Assembly (NCBI GenBank): GCA_951394405.1
Contig: OX596341.1
Location: 2,480,001 to 2,544,000, forward strand
DNA length: 64,000 nucleotides
Direction of reading: 5' to 3'
Source: Coprinellus micaceus
Taxonomy: Eukaryota > Basidiomycota > Agaricomycetes > Agaricales > Psathyrellaceae
The notes beneath the pieces are model-generated. The model did no database searches and had not been told where the DNA came from. It saw only the letters and a list, made by a program, of their open reading frames with translations. How positions within the stretch are numbered: the stretch's first letter is position 1; every line of letters begins with the position of its first letter. Shown here in pieces: positions 34,142-45,601 of this stretch. The position numbers were made by a program, and so were the translations under genes.

Positions 34142-35301
34142 TTGAAAAAAAAGATGAGTAGGTGTGGCTTTGAGAGTTGAATGGGCTGTTGAGTCGATGG
34201 GGTGTGAGGATTTGTTATCGACCATCCCCCAGAGTAGACCCTTCTTATAGCATTCGAGAGCACCCTCGTTCGAAATGACGCCTACTTCCGGTCCCCGCCT
34301 CCGCGTTCACGTATCGAGGCAACCCTGAAGCCTACACGCGAGGAAAATGTCTTTGTTATCCACTTTTTCTAGAGAGAATTCGGCTGGTGAGGTCCCCATT
34401 CTTGTCCGGACAGATGAAATCGAATGTCATGAAGCCATAAAAAGCAAGAGTCGACCTTGAACAGCCTTCGGAGTGCAGGTGGTAATATATCTTTCGAAAG
34501 AGATTGACGCCACCTGTATATCAACGGACGAGGAGTACATTTGGACGCCGAAATTGCCAAGGTATTACTGAAGTGGTTCAAGCGATTTGCAGCTATCTGT
34601 TCCTGTTCGTGTATCGCCGAATCTCCGTGCCAAAATACTTCCGCCTAGGTTCAGTCATCAGCTAACCAGTACAGGAACAGGCAACACCGAACGAGTCACC
34701 AAGCCGAACCGACTGGTTTGAGTTGCTTATCATTTGGCGAAAGGCCCCCACCTCGTACATGGGAGCCGGCTTGGTGTCTGGAGTCATCGAACAACACATG
34801 TGCTAGCCGCGTGAAGTGCTCGGACCTGCAAATAGGCAAGCATCAACGCGTGCTCCCTGACTGGCCGATAAGTAAGCTCTGAAAAGGTGTACCGAGTTCC
34901 AAATCCTGTGGAGCATCTGTCATGGCTTGGTAGTCGCGCTTGAGGTGCGCTAGGTTGTAGCTGGGAGGTAAACTGCACGCCATCGCAGAAAGCATCGGTG
35001 GGGTCGGCGGTTTAGATGGGGTGTCACTCACCTAGTTTCGGCGATCTGGCCGCAGCAAAAGAGAGGTCGACGTGTGTGTGGGTGCGATAGACTATAGTTA
35101 CTCGTCGCCGACCCAATTCCAGCAAAATTCATCGGTAGCGCAGTCAACAAGTTTCGCGGATATGTCCAGTTCTTCAACGGATGCTCGTGATGTCCTGGGC
35201 ATTTGAAATTCTGTCATTAGGGCTGATGTATTGCCGAGGATCCCTTGAATGATTCCGCCTGCAGTTGGTTATATGATCTGGTCATTTTTCGACTTTCAGG
35301 C
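34142..35301. other. intergenic region
   Basis: About 1.2 kb. A minus-strand open frame at 34843-35031 (starting MSDTPSKPPTPPMLSAMACS) has no recognised domain and no supporting exon chain. Confidence 0.4.
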
Positions 35302-36300
35302 TTAAAAGACGACGATAAGGCAAGCAGGAGGCGATCCAAGGATATGAAACATACCGCACGGATAGACGGACTCGAGGCTCAAGCAGCGCGACTCCACCCT
35401 TAACATTGGTATAGACTTTCCAGGATCCTCGATTCGCATCTTCTTGGGCACGGGTGTGGCTGCTGAAATTGATATATCATTGGGATAGTGCCTGTCTCGC
35501 AGCTTGACGGAGTGTCGCACTGAACCTTCCTGGATCGCCGTGGATCGTAATCGGTGGTGAAGCAATGGAAACCAGGGTTTGATTGTTGGCCAAGGCAGCG
35601 ACCGCCCGAAGATTGCCGTCATTGGTTTCTTCAACAAGTCGTCATCGTGGATGAAAGATGGGGTGCCCAAGGCTGACGGAGGAGCAAGACGGCTGCGGAC
35701 ATGCGGTTTTGTCGAGGCTTGAATGAATTGAAGGAGCCGTTGCCGTGTTGCTGATGGAATAGGGGCTATTCCCTCAACGTTAGTGGCTCGGTGTTTAGAC
35801 AAGAGACCGGAGAATCCCGTAGTCTTAGACCCTGGACCTGAAGCGGAATGCCACTGTGGCGTTCCCCGCCAAATACTGGTAGACAAAGGAGGTGCACACG
35901 AGCATTTACCCGGTGTCCCTCATATCTAACGGCACTAGCCCGCTGAATTAATGCCCCCCGAGTGACCCTCATCGCCTCACTTGTGCGGTGGCATCCGTCC
36001 CTGTCTTCGTGCAGGGCAAAGGTCGAGCACAATACCCTCCAATGTGGCGGCCACCGATCGAGTTAGAGCGTCCCGCGATACTATGCCTTCTGATCGAGCG
36101 GCCGTTTCCAGGAACTTGGCTTGCTGCTTTTCCTGCGGAGAGGTCTCGAGCCCTCGACGTCGTTCATGGCAGGGCTTTCGCCTCTCGTTCGGTAACTTGA
36201 CCAACAAGAGCTTGAACGAAGCACAGCGAACCAATAGCGAAATTCAAGGTCAACTTTGCAAGCAACGGGGACGTAGGAGGATATAAGCATGCTGAATATG
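35302..36300 (-). CDS. hypothetical protein, gene model uncertain
   Basis: Not identified. The minus strand has a 585-nt open frame (35886-35302) containing PIPSATRQRLLQFIQAST, FGRSLPWPTIKPWFPLLHHR and RHYPNDISISAATPVPKKMR, with coding-like composition and a stop at 35302. Upstream frames carry FKLLLVKLPNERRKPCHERR (36.2 kb) and SEAMRVTRGALIQRASAVRY (about 35.97 kb). The first fragment is reminiscent of LYR-type mitochondrial proteins (Leu/Lys-Leu-Pro/Arg-Arg spacing), but the Tyr of LYR is not seen. Exon joins could not be fixed. A gene is likely here; identity is open. Confidence 0.35.
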
Positions 36301-36375
36301 AGTCGAGAAATGGAGGGCCGTTTCAGGATTGGAGTCCAGATAGGCGCCTTTCGAGGCACGCACGGTGGTTGACTG

Positions 36376-38496
36376 CTAATTCCTCTTGCGAACCAGCAAT
36401 TGGGCGGATGTGTTTGGGGTGTACGAGCCCGAGAACCATTTGCCAGCTGGGTGGGATATGACGCCTTCCAGGAACTTCATGTCGTAGTTGAGTAGGGTGC
36501 GTGCCACAACTGCCTTGGCCTCGTTGACTGCGAAGAACCTGCCAGGGCTGGGTTGTGTTCTGCGTTAGCAAGCAGCCAGTAGGTTGGAACGTTGAGTGTT
36601 TCATACCATGCACTGCGGCCCTGTCCGAAAAGGAGGTAGTCGTGGTGTAAATACACCATCTGGTACTTCAACTCTCCGCCTTCCTCCTCTCTTAGCCCCA
36701 AAAACCTGAACCCATCGAACTTGAGGGGGTCTTTATACCTTTCCTGCCACGACGCAAGGTATTTAGTGCTGGGTGAAGAGGCAAAATGGATCGCATACTG
36801 GATCGTGATGGAGTCCCCGGGAAGCAATGCCCACAACACATCCTGCTGGTAGAGTGATTCGATTAGAAAGGGTGAGGTCACGCAAAACTTTCCTCGTCAT
36901 GGATGCTTCGGAGTGTTAGTGGCAAGATTCAAACCCTAAAGTGATAGTGACAAACTAGATCCAATGCCTCTCATTCTGTTGGATTCCTTGAGGAAGCTAT
37001 CGAGTTTCCTCATTTTGTTCATGGCCTCCTTCGTCCAGCCGTATTGCTCCACAGCACCTTTAGCCTCTTCGCGAAGGTGGGTGAGATATCCCGGCTGGGC
37101 AGCGAGATCGAAAATTGCATCGGCTACCGTCTAAGAGGTGGTGAGACCCTCGAGTTCGAGGGGAATGAGGGAGTAACCTACGATAGAAGTCGTGTGGACC
37201 GACACGAAGTTCAAAGCGGCGATGCGGAAGGTGATGTCCTCCACGTTGCGTTTCTCTGGGGGTGAGAAATCGAGAAGCCAAGGGATAAGGTCTCTCTGCC
37301 CGCAATGTCAGTAGTATAATCCCGGGGTCTGTGGTTTCCGGTCATACGTACTGGTCGATCTGCCAATTACGCGCCTTGAACCGCTTCCCGGTGTCAACGT
37401 TCGCGGATAATGGGCCCTAAGGTTGGCTCCAATTCCCGCAAGGCAGTCGTAATCGGAGATACGAGCTTGCCAACGAGACTTGATTAGGGTAAATCTCAGC
37501 GGCTTGGAGATGAGAGGGATAGAGGGATGGGAAGACGCACGGCTTCAACACTCCTGGGACCAGCTGCAAAACGTTCCCAGCAGTTACCCGTTTTGGCGTG
37601 AACCGTTGCGTGATGTCCAGGAACTCTTTATCGCGACCTGCTGTCGAGTTAGTCGAGGGCCCCATATCACGTCAAACCATGTGGGGCGCACACAGAGGAA
37701 GCCCGGCGAATAGTCTGTTAGTTGGTCCTCGCAATCACAGGGACTAATGACCTTATGAGTGGGACACCATTCCATACTTGGGTGAGACGTGTTCAGAAGA
37801 CTAAATGCGGGCGTCGAGTCGAAATCGCTCACCGTTCGAATAACCGAACATGTCCACAACGGATGCGCTGATCTCGTCGTGGATCTCGTCAAAACGCGAA
37901 GGGAAGGATCGGGTCAAAGTGGTACGGTCGAGTAGGGTTATCGTTCGACCCATCGCGAATGCTGTTCATCCATCTGGAACCAAGGGCCTATGAGACAAGG
38001 TTAGGCCATGCATGGGATAGAAGCCTCTGCGAGCGAATCCCGAGCGTACGTCAGACGCGGCAACAAAGAATGATAGCTGGGCAGAGCTCGCTCGACGGAT
38101 GTCCTCTACGATCTCCGTCCCAGAGCCCACGATAAGTCGTCCGCTCGTGGTTGTGGGGGTTCTCAACTTGAAGAGCCCATCGGGGTACTGTCGAAGTTTC
38201 GGCGAGCGTTCGAAAAAGGGGTTCTTTGGTGTTCACCTTGGTATACCGTTCCTCGATAAGTTTGTGGCCATTGAAGGCGAATCGAAGAGAATGAAAGTAT
38301 CCCAGAATGAAGTTGGAAGACCCGATTGTGGGGATTGCGCTCAACTAAAACTCAGTCGTGGAATGGGCCGCCAATAGGAGGTCCATAGACGTACTTTGCG
38401 CTTCATTGCCTCGAATTCATACCATTGGTGAAGAAACCATAGTACGAACGCCGACACAATCGCTTGGGCGAGGAAGGTCATCTCGTAGGAGCCCAT
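36376..38496 (-). pseudogene. cytochrome P450 no. 5, probable pseudogene
   Basis: Same exon plan as its neighbours. The 5' part (MGSYEMTFLAQAIVSAFVLW, IPTIGSSNFILGYFHSLRFA) and the 3' half are well kept: NFVSVHTTSI, KESNRMRG, FGQGRSACPGRFFAVNEAKA, ending RKRN at 36376. Between them are lesions. In exon 4 the motif RTTLTRSFPSRFDEI is in a frame that cannot be reached in phase from exon 3, and the segment is about 10 nt shorter than in paralogues. Exon 5 lacks the usual LFVGLPxC end. The exon with LVGKLVSPITTALRELEPTL runs into TGA at 37396-37394 after PIIRER, while the expected continuation (GKRFKARNWQIDQ) is in another frame. No full-length P450 can be made without correcting at least two frameshifts. 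Confidence 0.75.
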
Positions 38497-39838
38497 GATG
38501 GGTAGGCTATTGCGTACCTATTATGACCTACAACCCAGGGCGATCAGTATGAGCAGTGCTAATGGCAATTGGCAAGAAGCTTTCCTTACCGAAGCGCGTT
38601 ATTCAAGAGAGCTGTCGATACTAACTATGAGGGGGAGGACAGAAGGTCCAGGAACGGAAGCTCGTCACCACGACGAGCCTCATTCTCTTCGGGAAGTGGG
38701 GTGGCGTTGACTTCGCGCCTATCTGGTTACTCTTATTTAGATTAAAGCAGCTTTGTATGATGTGTGACCGAGGCTGTTTCTCGGATGGAACCCGAATTAG
38801 TTTCGTGTCGTACAATTGGATGCTGGTGAGATGAACGCACTCTGTCCCACGTTGTCGGCGTATGCTACCAGCAGTCAAAGCGAAATCAGTAAGCTAATCG
38901 CACGGGGCATATTATTCCTCGGGGTTCGCGTAGTGTCCAAAGAGATGCCCTTGCAAGTTCGGAGGAGGACTCGGGATTGCACACATTCGCGCCAGATCAT
39001 CACCCCCGGCGTAGATTCGGCGACTTCCTGGTGTTTGGGCTCTGGAGAAGTCTATCGCATTGACCCGAGCTACATATGAGCTTCATTACGCCTTGCGGTA
39101 CTTGCGAGCCGTTTGACAACAGAGAGGGAGGGAGGGTTGAAACTTGACACCATGAGTCAAGTTCAAGTGAAGGGCCGGCGCCAACCTGGACCGCGGCCGG
39201 TGTCCACCAGCGGTACCTCGCCAAACTCCCACGATCCAACATCACACCATAACCACCACTTTGACGAGCGGGTCCTCAAGGCCCCTCACTGACACCCACC
39301 TTACTTCTGTTGGGTGCTTTGACTGCGTTTGGATCAAACCTTACTTGGATAGCATCTCCGAGGTCCCATTACTCGTGACTTTCAAGGAGAAACCCTTCGC
39401 CTCCCAGTAGTCCATCGTCATCTCCGTATTCGAAACAATCTACGCCAGTATGTAACCCGATTCCGTTGGTGAAAAGTTGATGCTGGCACATAAGCTTCCT
39501 CATCGACGGATATCCTACGGCATTCTTTGGTCGCCGCAGTGGGTCCCGTGCACTTAGGTACGTTTCACCGAACAAATGGGTGCCATCCCTATGGTCAGCC
39601 AGGGCTTCTTGCTGCTTCTTGATGAAAATGTGATGAAAAGCATTTCATCGCAGTCTGGAAGCAGTTCGCAAGCTTCATTGGATGTCTATCAGCGGTTCAT
39701 TCCCACTATGACCTACCAAGTACCTGTCACCACGGAAGGTTGTCTTCGCCGCCCGAAAGATATAAGATTGCTGTCTGACCGATTTTTTGTTGATATCCAC
39801 CCTCACTCCCTGCCCACACCTTGCTTGGACCGGGCAGT
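38497..39838. other. divergent intergenic region between P450 no. 5 and no. 6
   Basis: About 1.3 kb with no recognised gene. It contains both upstream regions. Confidence 0.5.
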
Positions 39839-41967
39839 ATGGCACCAACGTTGACCGGGGTGTTGGGCTCTGGCGTCCTGGCCTTCCTCAGCTACCAATG
39901 GTTCACTTTCCAGCGCGACCGCCGCAAGGTATGTTCTCAATGTCCCATTAGAATAATCGCCATCTGAACCGCTGGCTTAGGTCGCACACATCCCCACTTT
40001 AGGCTCCGACTGGTTCATTTTGTCGTACTTCAGCGCCTGGAAATTCATATTCAAAGGCCACTTCATCTTCCAGGAAGGATACCAGAAGGTAAGCGCCATC
40101 TCGTTACCTAATACACATATTCGAACGCCCGTTTCAGTTCAAAGGTCAAGCCTACAAAGTTCCGACCCACACAACCGAAAGTCGCTGGCTCGTCGTCGTT
40201 AGTGGTCTGGATATGGTAGAGGACCTACGGAAAGCCTCCCCGGAAGTGCTCTCATTCCGAGGAGCATCCGCTGACGTCAGTACCCCTCCCCTCAGAACTT
40301 GACTCCCCCGAAAATTGACATTCATTTCAACGCAGCTCCTGCAAACGGAACATACCATGCCAACCAACTACAACTCGACGGCTTTCCACATTCCAATTAT
40401 TCGCAGTCAGATGACGAGGGCATTCCCCAACCGCTTTGCCGATCTCACTGAGGAGATTCGATCGTCTGTAACCGATTGGATTGACACTGGTTCGGGTGAG
40501 TGTCTCCACTACATTGCTCAGCAACCCCACGTTGAGAAACACCCTCAGATTGGAAGACCTTCCCCCTTCACAAGACTTTGGTCCATGTGGTTTGCCGGAC
40601 AACCAACAGGCTCTTCGTCGATTTGCCTCTCTGTACGTCCCTCGGACCCCGGCGATGGGCATCCTCATGTCTGACGTCATCCCATAGGCAGAAATCCAGA
40701 GTACCTCAAGATCCAGGAGAGCTGGACAATGCAAGTGGGAATCTCAGCAAATCTGCTCAACACGATGCCGGCGTGGTTTAGGCCGTATGAAACACTTCCA
40801 TAACTGCCTGCCATAACCTGTTTGACATCCCTTTCAGAATCCTTGCGAAGCTGCTCGTTCCCATGCACGCGTCCGAGCGCAAGGCGAGGAAGATCTTGAC
40901 ACCCGTCATCGAGGGGAGGCTGCGGAAGTACGCACAGTTCGGGGATGATTGGGAAGGGAAGCCGGTGAGCCTGGGATGTTTATCGCATTGGGCTCGCGTA
41001 AACTCAACTTCAAACAGAACGACTTGATTACCTGGTTAATCGACAACGCCCCTGTGGAAAGCCGCAATGTCAAGGAAATCACCATCAAGGTCATGCTCAC
41101 CAACTTTGCCTCCATTCACACCACGTCTCTGGTCTGCACATTTCTTCTTATGTACTATTGCGTTCTCATACGTTTACAGACCGCGACGAACGCCCTGTTC
41201 GATCTCGCCATTCGCCCCGAATACGTTGAGCCACTCCGGGCTGAAATTGAGGAGGTCGTCGCTGCACATGGGTGGACAAAGGAGGCTATGGGCCATCTGG
41301 TCAAGCTCGACAGCTTCATGAAGGAGTCGAGTCGTCTTGCCGGTATCTCCGTCTGTGAGTGGGTATATTGGGAACACGGATTCAGGAGGCTAACTCATAG
41401 GGTCAGTTGCGATGAGGAGGAAAGTAATGCAGGACTTTGTCTTCTCCAATGGCTTGGTCGTCCCCCAAGGCGTGACTGTCTGTGTCTCTAGTGGGTCGAT
41501 GCAAACTGACGACGTGAGTCTTGCGTTCGGGACATCTCAAAGGGTTATACTCGTGCCTGACCGACCGATTCACCCCCAGGAATACTACGAGGACGCCAGC
41601 AGTTTCAAGGGATTCAGGTACTACGAAAAGCGAGAGAAGATTACCGACGAACTCGACTCCTTGCAGCACCAGATGGTCTCTCTGGACCCGACTTACATGC
41701 TCTTCGGTTACGGTCGCATGGCATGGTAGGCTACAGCCCAGCTCCAGGCGGTAGGACCTTCACTGACATCGTTCATCTCTGCTATCCAGCCCTGGACGAT
41801 TCTTCGCGGTCAACGAGGTCAAGGCCATCCTCGCGCATCTACTCCTCAACTACGACTTCAAGGTTCCCGGAGACGCGAAGAGGGTCCCTGACCCAATCTG
41901 GTTTGGTGGTATCCGCAACTGCAATCCCAATGCACAGATTCTCATTCGGAAAAGGAAGGTGAACTAG
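39839..41967 (+). CDS. cytochrome P450 no. 6
   Basis: Complete P450. ATG 39839: MAPTLTGVLGSGVLAFLSYQ membrane anchor. In-phase exons give HIPTLGSDWFILSYFSAWKF, TESRWLVVVSGLDMVEDLRK, AFHIPIIRSQMTRAFPNRF, VVCRTTNRLFVDLPLC, the I-helix NFASIHTTSL, the K-helix KESSRLAG, FVFSNGLVVPQGVTV, FGYGRMACPGRFFAVNEV and the end AQILIRKRKVN. One donor is GTCTGC (after HTTSL), weaker than usual. Closest to P450 no. 4 and 7, but clearly distinct (GDAKRVPDPIWFGGIRNC). No lesions. Substrate unknown. Confidence 0.93.
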
Positions 41968-42775
41968 AGCCCACATTGCAAGCGTCAGGAGTTTTTCCTT
42001 GCTCTGGGCAGGGTATTTAACCCATTACATAGTTTATGAAGTAGAGCAAGGCAATCTGAATATATTCGGAGCGCTTGACCATTCAATATTGTGCACGCTA
42101 GAAATCGAAGAACGCCCATTGGTGTCGCGCATAAGCGCGCATCGGCCACCCATCAGCGCCTCGTGATTCAAACTCCGGTTGATTCGGTGTTCCCGTACGC
42201 GTCAACTTTGGTCTCAAACCCCATCATCGTCGCCAACACCATTCAAGGCTCGCACTACCCAAGGCGCAATGGAATTCCTCGAGCAATATCGGGGCGGGAG
42301 TCTCGCCGAGGACTCGGTTTAGCGAGTAGCCATTGCCAACTGCCACGAAGTTGTGCTTTAAATTCGCTCTGGCGGCTGAATGTCGCCTGGGTCCTGATCA
42401 CCTGCCTTACGGACCTGGCACCCCTTGCCGCCGAACTTATCAGCTCTCTCTCCCCCTCGAACATGAATCTCTGGGTACATACCTTTTTGGAGCGACTCGG
42501 ATCCCCCCTGGCGGAGTTTCTCATTCTTCTTGAGCTGGGTTTGTCGGTCTGCCGGCGACTATATTGAGGGAGAAGCCTGGAGAAGACCTGTCCACGCCCG
42601 AGTTCTCGGGCCTATGTACAGTCTAAGAAGCTCCAGTGACACGGAAGTTCGCTAGTCATCCCCTCAGCTTGGATAACGAAGCGTTTGTCACCGCGGGCCC
42701 ACCGCTCCGCAGAACTCTGGATATAAAATACAGCTACAGCTTGGTTCTATTCGTCGTCCCTTTCGCACACTCAAG
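41968..42775. other. intergenic, promoter of P450 no. 7
   Basis: Contains the TATA box at 42722-42727; no other feature recognised. Confidence 0.55.
42722..42727 (+). promoter_or_regulatory. TATA box of P450 no. 7
   Basis: ATATAAAATA, 54 nt before the ATG at 42776. Confidence 0.5.
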
Positions 42776-44896
42776 ATGGCCACTTGGGCTGAGTTGCTGG
42801 CTTCAGTCACAGCAGTTTTCTTCTTGTACAAGTGGTTCAAGTTCCAGCGTACTCGAGCCAAGGTGGGCCGGGATCCGCCATTCCAACCCCGGGATAGATC
42901 TGACTAAGTTTCTCCCGGCGCCCTCACCCAGCTCTCCCACATCCCTACACTTGGCTCAGACTGGTTTCTTGTGTCGTACCTTGACGCGTGGCGGTTTGTA
43001 TTCAAGGGTCATTTGATGATTGAGGAAGGGTACGCAAAGGTAAATGACCCTCCGACCCTCGTTACCATATCTGACAGGGTTCTATAGTATAAAGGGCAGG
43101 CCTACAAAGTCGCATGTCACACCACGGAAAGCGGGTGGCTCGTGGTCGTCAGTGGATTGGAGATGGTAGAAGACCTGCGCAGAGCCTCCCCAGATGTTCT
43201 CTCGTTCAGAGGGGCGTCTCTCGATGTGGGCGCTGCCTCTCAATAGCAACCACCGATTCTGATTTCTCTGTCCATTCAGCTCATCCAAACCAGGCACACG
43301 TCGCCAAACAATTTCAAGGCAACCCCATTCCATATCCCGGTCGTCCGGTCGCCTTTGACAAGGGCCTTCCCAGGTCGATTCGCCGAAGTTACCGACGAGA
43401 TCAGGGTGTCGTGCGCTGACTGGTTCAAGGCTGGATATGGTGGGTCGATTTGCATGGATACTGACTAGCGTGGTGACAGAAGCTACTTAGACTGGAAGCC
43501 ATACCCTCTCCACAAGACCCTAATTCATGTTGTCTGCCGAACAACGAACCGTCTCTTCGTTGATCTTCCTCTCTGCAAGTGGCTCACGACTTTCACTTGC
43601 AGCTTCTTGAATTAATCGGTCTATTCACAGGTAGGAACCCGGAATACTTGAAAATTCAAGAAATGTGGACTATACAGACCGTAGTCGCGGCAAACCTCCT
43701 GTGCATCACTCCGAACTGGCTCAAACCGTACGTGTCATTCGTCTTTGGCGAGCCCCACCCCTGATCATCTGTAGGATTGTCGGGCGTCTGATGCCTGGTC
43801 ATGCTTCCGAAAGGAGAGCGAAACGGATGTTAGCTCCTCTCATTCAGGAACGACTCACCAAGCATGCGGCACTAGGTGCCAATTGGGAAGGCAGGCCGGT
43901 AAGCGATTGGCTTTGCTTTTGATGCTGGCCGCGGGGCCCATGAGTTAACTTGCCACCAGAACGACTTGATTACGTGGTTGATCGACAACGCTTCTCCGGA
44001 AGACCTGAATCTGGACGCGATAAACGCCAAGATCATGCTCGTCAACTTCGCCTCAATCCATACGACCTCCTTGGTATGCAGATCGGCGGCTTCACTCTGT
44101 TAGTCACTGAACATTGAACTTCTGGACAGACCTCAACCAATACTCTGTTTGACCTCGCCGCTCGTCCCGAATATATTGCGCCGCTCCGTGCCGAGATCGA
44201 GGAAACTATCGGTGCTCATGGGTGGACGAAGGATGCTATGGCTCGGTTAGTCAAGTTGGACAGCTTCATGAAGGAGTCGAGCCGGCTCGGGGGGGTCGCC
44301 ACGAGTAAGTATCGCAGTCTCTGTTTCTTCCCTTTCAGCTGACGGGAAATGAACATATCTAGTGGCAATGAGGAGAAAGGCTTACAAGGACTTCGCTTTC
44401 TCAAATGGTATGATCATTCCGCAAGGCATGAGCGTTTGTGTTGCGAGCGGTCCTATGCAGATGGATTCGGTAGGTTGCCGTGCCGGATACCGCCATTCCG
44501 GCCACTAAACCCCCCTCACAGGACTACTACGACGATCCCAAGGAGTTCAAGGGCTTCCGGTTCGTCGAATTAAGAGAGAAAGAGGCTGCAGGCCTGGAAT
44601 CTCTGCAGTACCAAATGGTCTCGTTGGACCCCACCTACATGCTATTCGGGTATGGTCGAAATGCATGGTACGCTATTTCCTGCACATTTCACCTCCATGC
44701 TCAACTGAACGTTTCACTGTGTAGCCCTGGCCGATTTTTCGCCGTGAACGAGGTCAAAGCCCTATTGGCGCACATCATCCTGAACTACGACTTCAAGCTC
44801 CCCGGTGACTCCAGGGTGGTGCCTGAGCCAACTTGGTTCTCGGGAGGCCGTAACTCGAACCCCACGGCGGAGATCATGTTCAAAAAGAGGAAGTGA
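42776..44896 (+). CDS. cytochrome P450 no. 7
   Basis: Complete P450, paralogue of P450 no. 4. ATG 42776: MATWAELLASVTAVFFLYKW. In-phase exons give HIPTLGSDWFLVSYLDAWRF, TPFHIPVVRSPLTRAFPGRF, VVCRTTNRLFVDLPLC, the I-helix NFASIHTTSL, the K-helix KESSRLGG, FAFSNGMIIPQGMSVCVASG, FGYGRNACPGRFFAVNEV and the end SNPTAEIMFKKRK. The C-terminal exon of no. 4 differs only at scattered positions, and the introns before the haem exon are still alignable. All donors are GT here. Expected ER monooxygenase, substrate unknown. Confidence 0.93.
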
Positions 44897-45601
44897 ACTC
44901 TTTGATCTATTGTAGTCAGTGACGTGTGGCTTTACCAGTCTATATCATCGTGTTGCCATGTCGGTGCTTTACCTCTACCGCAGGTCCGTCCCGCCATGAA
45001 CGTTGCCCCGTCAGGTACGAGGATGTCCCGCCAGTTCTGCATGAGGGTTTCCTACGTTAGTCGAAAGGCCGATTCCCGGGTCTCACTTTACACATGCCAG
45101 AAAATGGCCCTCCTCTGGGCGCCTAACTCGGCGTCTATGTGGCATGTAGCCTCCAACGTAACTGCTTCCCCGTGATCCCTCCACAACGTCCCAACGGGCA
45201 CCGGCTCTCCACCGAACTTCACGCTTCAAGCCCGATGCACCAGTGCTCCACGATTGTGAATGCGGGACTTTTGTACGGCATACAATGTTTCACTCTGGTC
45301 GAACTCCCCTCGAAGCTGAATCAGCCGTTTGCTGTATCTGGTTATTACAGGCCCAATTTCGCTCGGATTTATCAGCCAACCTCTCCTTTTGTCGCATCTC
45401 TGTCTCGAATACGGGCTTCGCTGCCTGTCTGGAAACCTTAAAGCCCGCTGACTACTCCAACGATGTCGGAAGATCTTGTAAGTATTGCGAAATTCTGTGG
45501 AGGGTTAGTGCGCGACGAACACTATTTAAGGGCATTCTCGAGGTCCCAATGCCATATCTCCCAATCTCTTCCTCAGCTGACAGCTCCACAGCCAAACCAC
45601 C
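44897..45601. other. intergenic region
   Basis: No gene recognised; promoter of the following dehydrogenase. Confidence 0.5.

Noticed and set aside
1..45000. A classical terpenoid or polyketide biosynthetic gene cluster
   Set aside because: Only P450s, one GH79 and one dehydrogenase are present, with housekeeping genes between; no backbone-forming enzyme is seen in the window.
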